The notes beneath the pieces were generated by a model that was given only the letters and a program-made list of their open reading frames with translations, was not told where the DNA came from and searched no databases. A stretch of DNA of 64,000 nt. It comes from Pseudomonadota bacterium. Lineage in GTDB: Bacteria; Bdellovibrionota; Bacteriovoracia; Bacteriovoracales; Bacteriovoracaceae. This document shows, piece after piece, positions 24,163 through 32,130 of the stretch (positions are counted from its first letter, which is position 1; every line of letters starts with the position of its first letter). Made by a program: the position numbers and the translations under genes. The DNA is taken from assembly GCA_027487515.1 (NCBI GenBank), contig JAIYDL010000018.1, forward strand, positions 1-64,000, read 5' to 3'.

Positions 24163-25034
24163 AAAACCAATGGGGGATGACCCTTCCGGAGATTACGGTG
24201 GCACTGGGCCTCATGGGAGGAATCTCTCTTGTGACCATGAAACTGGTGCAAGACCAAGCGGGGAACGAAGTGATGCTGCGGGCCCGTGCGGACGTGGATA
24301 AGACTTACTCCATCGTCAAAACCGCCTTGAGTGATCCGGAAAATTGCCGGAACGTTTTCAACCAGTTCTCGATCCCCGCCGTTACTGGAACACCGGTGGC
24401 GATGACTCGGATTGAGATTCCAAAGAAAGACGTTAACATGCATGGCCTCCTATCGACGGGTGCGGAAAAGTTCCTCCTTCTCCAAGTCGGACAGTATGAT
24501 AATTTCCGCGTCGCTGGGATCTCCTTTCGGCACCAAAGTGACGAAGGCCAGCGTGGGACTCTCGACGCCGTTAACAACCAATCGATGGTCTACAAAATTT
24601 CCAACATCGCTGTGACCTTAGACTTCCGGATTAAGACTCCCGGGACAAAAGGAAAAGAAGTGACTGTGCTGAAGTCGATCCCGCTCCGGGTCTCTCGCCG
24701 GACCGATGTGTGGATGGGAGCGCTGGCGGATAGAATCCAGGACTGCGAAATGACTTCGGACACGGAAGATGCCAATGCGAAACGTAAATTTTGTACCTCC
24801 CTTGGCTCCGCGGTGAATGTCGATCCGATCACCGGAGGGTGCACGATCAAGAACACCATGCAGTGTCCCTACGGTCAAGTGGTCCTCCGGATGACAAGCC
24901 TCGGAGGCGTGATCTGCGCGCCGTTTGAGCAGGTCGTGGACCCGTCGCAGCTCTTCGACGTTTCGACGTGCACGAACACCGGGCGATACACGATCATTGA
25001 AGTCGGAGGGAAGCTTCGGATTCAATGTATCTGA
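24150..25034 (+). CDS. type IV prepilin-like protein with C-terminal cysteine module (paralogue 3)
   Basis: 294 residues. The leader MQSLKNQWG is followed by MTLPEITVALGLMGGISLV: Met at position 1 of the mature protein and Glu at position 5. Cysteines at about 66, 199, 215, 231, 239, 256, 274 and 293 follow the pattern of the other two, with VDPITGGC, MQCPYGQVV...VIC and a terminal RIQCI. The start lies inside the end of the previous gene. An FHA-domain gene begins 35 bases later, and probable co-transcription links it to this set. Confidence 0.82.
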   Translation: MQSLKNQWGMTLPEITVALGLMGGISLVTMKLVQDQAGNEVMLRARADVDKTYSIVKTALSDPENCRNVFNQFSIPAVTGTPVAMTRIEIPKKDVNMHGLLSTGAEKFLLLQVGQYDNFRVAGISFRHQSDEGQRGTLDAVNNQSMVYKISNIAVTLDFRIKTPGTKGKEVTVLKSIPLRVSRRTDVWMGALADRIQDCEMTSDTEDANAKRKFCTSLGSAVNVDPITGGCTIKNTMQCPYGQVVLRMTSLGGVICAPFEQVVDPSQLFDVSTCTNTGRYTIIEVGGKLRIQCI

Positions 25035-25069
25035 CTTGTGAATCACAGCGCTTAAGGTAGAATGGAACT

Positions 25070-26278
25070 ATGCGCATTGAAGTTCTGGTTGGAAGCAATG
25101 ACCCGCTGATTTTCCCGATCAATAAACCTCGGCTCTCCATCGGGAGTGCGGAGGGGTGCGACGTCGTGATCAGTGCCGACGGAGTCAGCCGGAAGCACTT
25201 GATCATTGTGGTCGAGGGAGAGACTTTCTTCATCACCGACCAGGGGAGTACCAATGGCTCCTTCGTGAACGAAGAGCGACTTGTTCCAGGGAAGCGCGTC
25301 GAGTTCACCTCTTTTTTTCCCGTCCGTCTCGGTGACCACGTCCTGGTGAGTCTTCTCTCCGAAGAAGAGAGTGCGGAGATGGGAGCCGAGTCTTCACTCT
25401 CTTCGTTCCCCGAACTCACTCCCGAAGCGTCGCCAAAATCCAGCGACGCCGGAGAGCGGACAACCGTCATTAGCCTTCGGGACCTCAAGAACGCCAAGAC
25501 GGAGACTCTGGTTAAGGCGCGGGATCAAAAGCGGACGATCACCAAGGCCAAGGTCAGCACGAGCAAGACCGGCCCGGTGAAAAAGAAGGCGAAGCCTCGC
25601 CGATTCGTTCCTCTTCTTTCGTTACTGCTCTTCGTTGGGGCTGCGGCCTACAACATTTTCATGGTAGAACAGGAACCCCCACCGGTGAAGATCCTCAAAG
25701 TCGGCGAGGTCGTTAAGAGTGAACCGAAACCGAACCCGGACCCGGTGAAAGAGATCGCCCTCGTCCCGAGTGAGGAGGAAATACCAAAGGCCCAGAGCTA
25801 CGAGAATCTCATCGGAGATCTGAAGTGCGTGACGGAAGTCGAAGCTCCTCTCTGCGACGCATTCCCTGGTGCCCGGGAGAACGGGTTTGGCGTCGTGCAG
25901 GTCGGGCTCTCTTTCTATGTTCTGGTCAACGCGAATGCGCACGTCGAAGAGGCGAAGAAGCATCTACCAGCGGAGCGAGAAGATAATGTGGAAGAGAATA
26001 AGGTCCTTCTCAAAGATGTCGCCGCCTACCTCTACCTCATCTCCGTGCTAAAGTCGCCAACAGGAATCCCGAATTTGTCTGCGCACAAAGACTTCAATGT
26101 CTACATCCTGCTCTACACCGGTGAGGAAGCCTCACGCACGTTCCTGCGTGGCATTGCCCTGAAGGCCGACCGGTTACCAGTTCTCCCGGAGGCCGTGCAG
26201 GAGCCGAACCTCTACCTCATTCGCACCACGGGCCCCGCGGCCCTCGCCATCACAAAAAATTACTACCGCACCTTCTAG
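25070..26278 (+). CDS. FHA-domain transmembrane protein
   Basis: 402 residues. Residues 1-95 are a forkhead-associated domain that binds phosphothreonine peptides: RLSIGSAEGCDVVI, GVSRKHLIIV and GSTNGSFVNEERL. A long charged linker (Lys/Arg-rich to residue 178) leads to one transmembrane helix at about 179-198 (FVPLLSLLLFVGAAAYNIF), then a Pro/Glu spacer and a C-terminal extracytoplasmic domain of about 160 residues with two cysteines (LKCVTEVEAPLCDAF). It would carry a cytoplasmic phospho-signal to a periplasmic partner. Placement after the prepilins suggests a role in their assembly. It ends at CTAG, shared with the convergent cytochrome gene. Confidence 0.88.
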   Translation: MRIEVLVGSNDPLIFPINKPRLSIGSAEGCDVVISADGVSRKHLIIVVEGETFFITDQGSTNGSFVNEERLVPGKRVEFTSFFPVRLGDHVLVSLLSEEESAEMGAESSLSSFPELTPEASPKSSDAGERTTVISLRDLKNAKTETLVKARDQKRTITKAKVSTSKTGPVKKKAKPRRFVPLLSLLLFVGAAAYNIFMVEQEPPPVKILKVGEVVKSEPKPNPDPVKEIALVPSEEEIPKAQSYENLIGDLKCVTEVEAPLCDAFPGARENGFGVVQVGLSFYVLVNANAHVEEAKKHLPAEREDNVEENKVLLKDVAAYLYLISVLKSPTGIPNLSAHKDFNVYILLYTGEEASRTFLRGIALKADRLPVLPEAVQEPNLYLIRTTGPAALAITKNYYRTF

Positions 26279-27954
26279 AGCGTTTTTAAAAACTCAATCA
26301 ACTCCCGCTTCTCTTCTCGGGTGTAAATGTCGACCCCGTCTTTGAGAAAGATTCCTTCGTCGTGCCCGACGTTCGAGAGCCCGGGCCGGCGGGTATCGTA
26401 GAAGTACTCACGGTTCGCTCTCCAGGCCTGGGGCGTCTTCGCTCCTACCGGATAGCCTACGCACTCCGAATCAAAATCCGTCCGTCGATTTTCCGCGGGC
26501 CCTGCCCAGTAGGAGTCCGGGCGCTCGCTTCTCGCAGTGAGGAGGGCGCAGAGATTCGGAACCGAGTTATTATGGAAATAGGGCCAGCGCGCCCAGATCC
26601 CTTCTAAGGGAGGCGGTACGTAGCCCGTCTGCGGCTCGACGACGGCGCCGATGGCCCGGGAGATCTTCAGACGGTTTAAATCCTCGGCGAACTCCCGCAT
26701 GCCGAGGTAGCGGCCCGGATCGGTGCCGACATCCCGAACCGGTGTTTTCCGGGGGTAGGTGACTCGAGTCGTTTGAAGGAGAGCTGCCTTGGAAAGGCCT
26801 CTTGCAGAGGGAGAGTTCCAGGCCTTCTCGTAGACTCCATGGCAGCGTTGGCAGGAGGTCACGAAGTGGGCCTCGCCGCGCCGAGCACGTTCGAGGTCGA
26901 CGGCGTCAGCGCCGAAGAATTTTTCAAAGCGCGGCGCCTTTGATGCGAAAACGGCAGCGGTGAGTTCGTCGATTGTTTTCTTATTGTCCAAGAGCCACTT
27001 CTCGAGGGCAACGAGGTCCGTGCCGCGGCCTATTTCGTTCCAGAGAAAATTCGTGTGCACCGGATTTCCCGAGACGATGGACCCATCGGAGAGCCAGCGA
27101 TTTTTATACTTAAGGTTCCACCAAACGGCCGGTTTGGAGTCGGCCACGAGCGTTTCGAGTTTATTCGGGCGAGGCTTCCGGTACGAGTGGTCGGTCCGAG
27201 TGGCCAGTTCATCGGGTTCTCGTCGCGCTAAGGAGAGAGCAACCTGGGCGAGGGAAGTATCTAGCCCCAGCACCACCGGAGGCTTGGCCCCGACGTAGCG
27301 CAGGTGCTCCTTCGCCTTGACGAGCATGAGCCGTTCTCCTTCGGTGGCCTCGAGCACGTCCCGGAACACGAAGGAGTTCACGTAGGGCGCGAGCTGAGCG
27401 CCTCGACGGAAGAACTCATTGGCCCGGGGGAATCGGTTCGTGAGCCCGATCACTTTCACACCAAAGAGGTCTCCGGTGTGGCACGTGGCACATCCGAAGG
27501 TGAGGCCCGTGCCGTGCTCCGTCGCCACGAGAGTTGCGCCCATGGGAACTTCTCGCTCCTCGGTGGAGAGGGGAGGAAGAGGGTTCGGAGTTTCAGGCTG
27601 CATCTGTTGAGGAAAGTCATGGAGGCCTAGCCAGGTGTAGACCTCTTTCATACTTTTAAAGGGCGAGACTACTCGCGTGAGCTCAAAGAGGAGCTTGCGC
27701 ACAGGATGGTCGGGGTCACTCTCGAAGAATGTTTTTAACGGCGAGTACGGGATGCGAAGCTCACTCACGGCGACGGGATAGAAGAGCGCATGGCGCCGAC
27801 CGGCCATCACTGTTCGCTCGTAGTCCCCGGGAGGAAGCTCATAGAGGTTTTCCCTCGGGGCCCTCACTTCAACTCCTCTTGACCAGTCGGGAGTTGAGGC
27901 AAGAAGCGGCGTTGCAAGGATAAATAAATATAGTTTAATTAAGTGGTTGATCAT
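26275..27954 (-). CDS. exported di-haem cytochrome c
   Basis: 559 residues with a signal peptide (MINHLIKLYLFILATPLLAS). Two CXXCH haem sites: FGCATCHTGDLFG near residue 155 and SCQRCHGVYEK near residue 367. The rest includes EPQTGYVPPPLEGIWARWPYFHNNSVPNL, quoted here in parts: PPPLEGIWARWPYFHNN and SVPNL. This motif occurs in large di-haem oxidases and peroxidases of the RoxA/MauG-CcpA-related group, where the first haem is often the reactive one. I call it a periplasmic di-haem oxidase-like protein without a fixed substrate. Shares a CTAG stop overlap with the FHA gene. Confidence 0.82.
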   Translation of the reverse strand: MINHLIKLYLFILATPLLASTPDWSRGVEVRAPRENLYELPPGDYERTVMAGRRHALFYPVAVSELRIPYSPLKTFFESDPDHPVRKLLFELTRVVSPFKSMKEVYTWLGLHDFPQQMQPETPNPLPPLSTEEREVPMGATLVATEHGTGLTFGCATCHTGDLFGVKVIGLTNRFPRANEFFRRGAQLAPYVNSFVFRDVLEATEGERLMLVKAKEHLRYVGAKPPVVLGLDTSLAQVALSLARREPDELATRTDHSYRKPRPNKLETLVADSKPAVWWNLKYKNRWLSDGSIVSGNPVHTNFLWNEIGRGTDLVALEKWLLDNKKTIDELTAAVFASKAPRFEKFFGADAVDLERARRGEAHFVTSCQRCHGVYEKAWNSPSARGLSKAALLQTTRVTYPRKTPVRDVGTDPGRYLGMREFAEDLNRLKISRAIGAVVEPQTGYVPPPLEGIWARWPYFHNNSVPNLCALLTARSERPDSYWAGPAENRRTDFDSECVGYPVGAKTPQAWRANREYFYDTRRPGLSNVGHDEGIFLKDGVDIYTREEKRELIEFLKTL

Positions 27955-28118
27955 CCTAAGATGATCAGAAGGGTGAGAGGAAAGGTCAACTCGCCTTTTC
28001 TAACATTCTGATTGGGATTCGGTGTTATGAAAAAAGTGATTTGCTCTGTTGACGAGAAGTCGGGGATTCAAAGATGATGGGTTCGAAATCATCAGCCATG
28101 ATTTCACCTCCCAGATCT

Positions 28119-28154
28119 AATAGGGCCCTCGTCTTGACCTCGGGGGCCCCTATT
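28119..28154. terminator. GC-rich hairpin downstream of the receiver-like gene
   Basis: AATAGGGCCC (from 28119) pairs with GGGCCCCTATT (to about 28154) around a loop, giving a stable stem right after the minus-strand gene that stops at 28156. No good U tract is seen on either strand. The rest of 27955-28155 holds no gene. Confidence 0.4.
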
Positions 28155-28155
28155 C

Positions 28156-28722
28156 CTAACCAGCTTTCCTTACCCCTGATTGGATTTTTTGAATCTCCGC
28201 CAAGAGCTTTTTGTCATTGATTGGAAGCTGATAGTAGCCGTTGGCCCCGGAGGCCGTTTGGGCGTGGGCCTGGGCCTTTTCGGGAGAAATGTTGCGCGCG
28301 ATGATCATGGTCTTGGTCATCGGAAATTTCTTTTTGACCTGGGCACACAGATGGTTCACGGCCTTGGGATTGGCGTCGTAGTTAAACATCACGATCTGGA
28401 AGGTCCGCGCTCCGAGGTAGCGGTTAAGCTCACCGAGGTCCGTGGCCACGACGTAGTCAAAACCCTTCGGAAGGTGAGCGAGTGCTTTTTGGAAGAAGTC
28501 GCTCTGAAGGTCAAACAGAATGATCCTGATGCCTTCGACTTTCTTCGGAGCTGAGGTGTCTTTTCGCGGCTCCTCCGACGCTTCGTCTTCGGTCACAGGA
28601 GGAACGGAGAACTCGAGGTCATGGACGATGCTCGCGAGTTCTTCTTCTTGCTTGAGCTTCTGCTTTTTGAGCGCGTTCAGATCCAGAACGACGGTCGGCT
28701 TGTCATCATCATCCACGGCCAC
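28156..28722 (-). CDS. receiver-like domain protein lacking the phosphorylation site
   Basis: 188 residues from a GTG start with AAGGAG upstream. Residues 1-65 are charged and probably disordered. From about residue 67 (GIRIILFDLQSDFF) it follows the CheY-like beta-alpha pattern to GANGYYQLPINDKKLL. The Asp expected at the end of strand 3 is Asn (FQIVMFNYD), and the conserved Lys before the late Pro is Leu. It is therefore probably a pseudo-receiver used for protein contacts instead of aspartate phosphorylation. Divergent from the coiled-coil gene at 28888. Confidence 0.68.
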   Translation of the reverse strand: MAVDDDDKPTVVLDLNALKKQKLKQEEELASIVHDLEFSVPPVTEDEASEEPRKDTSAPKKVEGIRIILFDLQSDFFQKALAHLPKGFDYVVATDLGELNRYLGARTFQIVMFNYDANPKAVNHLCAQVKKKFPMTKTMIIARNISPEKAQAHAQTASGANGYYQLPINDKKLLAEIQKIQSGVRKAG

Positions 28723-28887
28723 CGGATACTCCTTGGGATCTCCCCGTTAGTGATCAGGAATCTTATCGGTCGGGATCCGACGAAGCTTTAGGTTTTCCCT
28801 GGAGTTTGCCCCCGAACCGCTCCCTCTGGAAGCTCAAGTCCAGGCCAAGAATTCCGATAAGTAAGGTAAGGATAGGTGGCTTAAAAC

Positions 28888-29439
28888 ATGGCCTTCGATG
28901 ATTTAGACCTCGAGTTTGAAGACGAGGAAGAGTCCAAGAAAAAGAAAAAAGAGGCCGTCGACGTCGACGTCGATCTCGCGTTTGGTGTCCCCGAAGGTGC
29001 CAAGCCCCGACCTGTTCCGCAGAAGCCACCGCCGCAAGGATCCGTCGCAGCGCGACCTCCGACTGGTCCCGCTCCGGTCCGCAACATCCAGGACGCTCGC
29101 ACCGCGCAGCCACGTCCGGGTGCACCACCAGGAGGTGCAGCACCACGGGCCGTTGGTAGCAGTGCCCTCAAATCAGAGCAAGGCTATGACCTCGAGTCTC
29201 AGCAGGTCGTGGAGCTGCGCGAGCAGGTTCGCAAGATCGAGCTCGAGTCTCAAGTGAAGGTCGCCGTCGCCGAGTTCAAGACCGAATACCTCACGGAGCT
29301 TTTGAGCGACTTGAAACTTGTCGACCACCAGGTCAATCAGCTCCTCATCCGGATTAACGCCAAGCACCCGGATATGAAGAATGAAGTGCTCATGATCAAA
29401 AAGCTTCTTGCCGACTTCACCGCAAAAAAAAGAAGATAG
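28888..29439 (+). CDS. acidic, proline-rich protein with C-terminal coiled coil
   Basis: 183 residues, with no signal peptide or membrane segment. It has a strongly acidic start (DDLDLEFEDEEESKKKKK), a Pro/Ala/Arg-rich middle (about residues 45-90) and a C-terminal helical region, likely coiled coil (ESQQVVELREQVRKIELESQ and onwards to the Lys/Arg end). The layout fits a cytoplasmic scaffold or adaptor. Function not recognised. The next gene begins just after the stop. Confidence 0.7.
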   Translation: MAFDDLDLEFEDEEESKKKKKEAVDVDVDLAFGVPEGAKPRPVPQKPPPQGSVAARPPTGPAPVRNIQDARTAQPRPGAPPGGAAPRAVGSSALKSEQGYDLESQQVVELREQVRKIELESQVKVAVAEFKTEYLTELLSDLKLVDHQVNQLLIRINAKHPDMKNEVLMIKKLLADFTAKKRR

Positions 29440-29458
29440 TTCATCACCATTTACCGGG

Positions 29459-30292
29459 ATGAACTTCATGCACCTTTCCCTTATCTTTTTAGTTTTCTTC
29501 TTTTCCTCCCTCTCGCAGGCAGGCCTGGAAAAACTAAGTGTGACGAAACTAGACCTCGATTACACCGCCCCGGTTGGTTCCGGCTCCTTTGAGCGACTCG
29601 GTGTCGGCATGGGATTGGAAAATGGCCCTTACTCGTTTCAGATCACCCGAACCGAAGAGGCGCTGGAGATCGTGACTCCGTTCGCAGACCTGACCTGGAC
29701 GAAGCCCTTGAAGGTTGTCTATGACCTGAAGGCGCTCTCGGTCCGAGGCCTCAGCGCTGCGGTTGGAGCGAAGGTCCACTCTTTCGAGGGCCAGGCCGTT
29801 GCGCTGACGAGTGGTCAGGGCGACGAGTACCAGGCCCAGGACTGGCGCGGAACCTGCGAAGGCGTGGCCTCTGGACCGCTCCACCAGCGCCTCTTCGAGG
29901 ACTGTCGAAAAAAACTTTCTCTCTCAGCTCGGAGGATCGATGTGCCGGAAGATTTCATCCTCTCCCGCATCCTCTCGAGGCTCCCGCTTCCGGCCACCCG
30001 AGACACCGCTATCCCGGCACGGAACTTAACCCTCACTGTGGGCGAGGGCCGCTTTGCGCTTGAGCTCTACCTGAAGCTTGTCTTCACGGCTGCCCTGCGA
30101 GTGAAAGGTGACCTTAGCTACGAGGATGACTACCGCACACTCGTGCTCCGGGTCGACGAGGTCCGGGTCGGGGAGCTCCAGATCACGGGTCTCTTCCTTC
30201 GAACACTCCAGGAACTCACCCGTGGCGCGGATGTGAAGGTCACGCCTCCCTTCGTCCGCATCGGCCTGGGGAAACTCTATGAACACCAGTAG
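29459..30292 (+). CDS. hypothetical exported protein
   Basis: 277 residues from the ATG at 29459, which opens a signal peptide (MNFMHLSLIFLVFFFSSLSQA). A longer frame overlaps the previous gene and puts 17 polar residues in front, so it is rejected. The mature part is beta-rich with few landmarks; two cysteines (WRGTCEGVA, FEDCRKK). No family recognised. Overlaps the esterase gene by 14 bases, so the two are coupled. Confidence 0.65.
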   Translation: MNFMHLSLIFLVFFFSSLSQAGLEKLSVTKLDLDYTAPVGSGSFERLGVGMGLENGPYSFQITRTEEALEIVTPFADLTWTKPLKVVYDLKALSVRGLSAAVGAKVHSFEGQAVALTSGQGDEYQAQDWRGTCEGVASGPLHQRLFEDCRKKLSLSARRIDVPEDFILSRILSRLPLPATRDTAIPARNLTLTVGEGRFALELYLKLVFTAALRVKGDLSYEDDYRTLVLRVDEVRVGELQITGLFLRTLQELTRGADVKVTPPFVRIGLGKLYEHQ

Positions 30293-30956
30293 AGAAACCG
30301 TCGCCGGAGTCGAACTCCTTCAGGTCCTTGGGCAGGACCCGAGCGTTGGGATTGTTTTTTTCCACGGCTACGGTGCGAACATGCACGACCTGTTTCCGCT
30401 CTGGGAGCTCTGGCACGCCGAAAAGTTCAATTGGTATTTTCCCAATGGCATCCACTCCCTTTCCATGGGCCCCTACGCGGGCCGGGCATGGTTCTCGATT
30501 GACCTCGAGGAGCTCGACCGGGCGATGCGCGAGGGGCGCACCCGGGATCTGAAGAAGAGTGTGCCCCCGGAGCTTGATCAGACGCTCCGGATGCTCGATG
30601 CCCTGGTTTCTGAACTTTCCACCCGCCATGAAACGATCGTTCTCGGTGGCTTTTCTCAAGGGGCCATGTGCGCCGCTCACTTAAGCCTTAGGCCCTCGCT
30701 CCGGGTAGATGGTCTAGTCCTACTCTCCGGCGCTCTCCTCGCAGAGGAGCGCTTCCCGGAACAGGCGAGAGGAATTCCCTTCTACCAGTCTCACGGCCAG
30801 CAGGATCCCGTGCTTCCTCTCGCCGGCGCTCGGGACCTTGAAGAGCGTCTTCGGTCGCTCCAGTTTAAGGGTCACCTGAAGCCGTTCTCTGGCGGGCACG
30901 AAATCCCTTCCTCCGTCATCGGGGACGTGAGCTCTTTTCTCCGGCAGTTCTCCTAG
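30279..30956 (+). CDS. phospholipase/carboxylesterase-family alpha/beta hydrolase
   Basis: 225 residues, the usual size for the YpfH/carboxylesterase group (PF02230). The oxyanion element is FFHGYGANMHDLFPL, the nucleophile elbow is LGGFSQGAMCA, and the acid and base lie in HGQQDPVLP and FSGGHEIP. No signal peptide, so cytoplasmic. Substrates of this family are short acyl esters and lysophospholipids; the specific one is not deducible. Overlaps the gene before by 14 bases and ends at a CTAG shared with the convergent gene. Confidence 0.9.
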   Translation: MNTSRETVAGVELLQVLGQDPSVGIVFFHGYGANMHDLFPLWELWHAEKFNWYFPNGIHSLSMGPYAGRAWFSIDLEELDRAMREGRTRDLKKSVPPELDQTLRMLDALVSELSTRHETIVLGGFSQGAMCAAHLSLRPSLRVDGLVLLSGALLAEERFPEQARGIPFYQSHGQQDPVLPLAGARDLEERLRSLQFKGHLKPFSGGHEIPSSVIGDVSSFLRQFS

Positions 30957-31957
30957 GGCCCCAGAAGGAGAGTGACCCCTTCACGGCTCGAGCGCTCGAA
31001 CGCCGAGCGGACAGTCTCAAAAGGGATGAATCCGAAGCCTCGGAGGCCGAGCTTCGTCCCTGCGTAGCCTGCGTAAATGTCTTTAACTTTTGAGACCAAA
31101 GCAACGGTCTCCGGGTCTGAGAAGAGGTAGCGGTAATCTTGGGATGATGTGAGAAATTCGTAGGACAAGGTCAGCATCAACGGCGCTGCCAGAGCGATGT
31201 CTTCCGGCTGGCCTGAAGCCGCGAGGGCCTTCGCGAGGTAGAGGGGGACGTAGAAGTGGTAGAGGTTCCGGTTCAGGTCCCGCTGGAGCTCCCGCGGGTA
31301 GAAGAGCATCCGGTAGTTATCTTCGGACATGTCGAGCACGAGGTTGATGGTGTCGATCACTCGAGAGAGGAGTTCTTTGTTGGACTGGAATTGCGCGCCA
31401 CCCTCTGTACCCGCGGTCTCGAGGTAGGCGAGGTGGAGCTTCCTTGAACTTGTATCCTGGAAGAGTGCTGCCATGACCTTGGCCGCATCGTGGTCGGTGC
31501 GGAAATACTTCTTCGTGACGCTCCAGATGTTGAGGTCGCGCTTGTTGCCCGAGATGAAGCGGTAGAGCTCCTGGTTAAGATCGTCGAGGAAGGTTTCGGT
31601 CAAAGAGTTCGAGAGAAGATCGACGAGATTGGCCTTGAAGGCGATGAAGACAAAGGAGCTCGGGGTCCAGGTGTTGTTCGGATTCCACGGGGCCAGGATT
31701 TTATCGGAAAAAATGACGTCGTAGTCTAAAAGCTCTATCAATTTTTTGACACCCGTTCGGCACGGACCTTTTCGGTCTTGGGGCAGGTAGCGGTTGCAGC
31801 GTGCTCCGATCACTTGATGGAGGGCAAAATCCCGTGCGCCCTCTTGTTGAGCGATGAATCTGAGCAATCGATTTGATCGACGGTCCGCGCTATGGACCGA
31901 CGCTTCTAGGAGTGAAGAGAAGAAGAGCACTAAAGCACAGAGGAGGAAGTTTTTCAT
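30953..31957 (-). CDS. hypothetical exported protein
   Basis: 334 residues with a signal peptide (MKNFLLCALVLFFSSLLEA). The mature part is helical and rich in Leu, Arg and Asp, with two cysteines (IGARCNRYL, KGPCRTGV). No domain recognised. Convergent with the esterase, with both TAG stops in one CTAG; diverges from the sucA operon. Confidence 0.65.
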   Translation of the reverse strand: MKNFLLCALVLFFSSLLEASVHSADRRSNRLLRFIAQQEGARDFALHQVIGARCNRYLPQDRKGPCRTGVKKLIELLDYDVIFSDKILAPWNPNNTWTPSSFVFIAFKANLVDLLSNSLTETFLDDLNQELYRFISGNKRDLNIWSVTKKYFRTDHDAAKVMAALFQDTSSRKLHLAYLETAGTEGGAQFQSNKELLSRVIDTINLVLDMSEDNYRMLFYPRELQRDLNRNLYHFYVPLYLAKALAASGQPEDIALAAPLMLTLSYEFLTSSQDYRYLFSDPETVALVSKVKDIYAGYAGTKLGLRGFGFIPFETVRSAFERSSREGVTLLLGP

Positions 31958-32130
31958 AGAGAGTTAGGGTGCTTTAAGCGATTGTATTGGTCAATCAAAA
32001 ATGCGTCTTAAATGTTGCGGCGTACAAGAAAACTAACTCATCAAATTTCTTGGTTTTGGCATTTTCACAAGGGTTGGCCTGTCATATAATTCACCCATCA
32101 TTAACTCCATCTTTAAAGAGAACCTTCACT

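Noticed and set aside
28074..28110. GGTTCGAAATC-like stretch resembling a tRNA T-arm
   Set aside because: Only a simple hairpin (GATGAT / ATCATC); no D-arm, anticodon arm or acceptor stem can be drawn around it.
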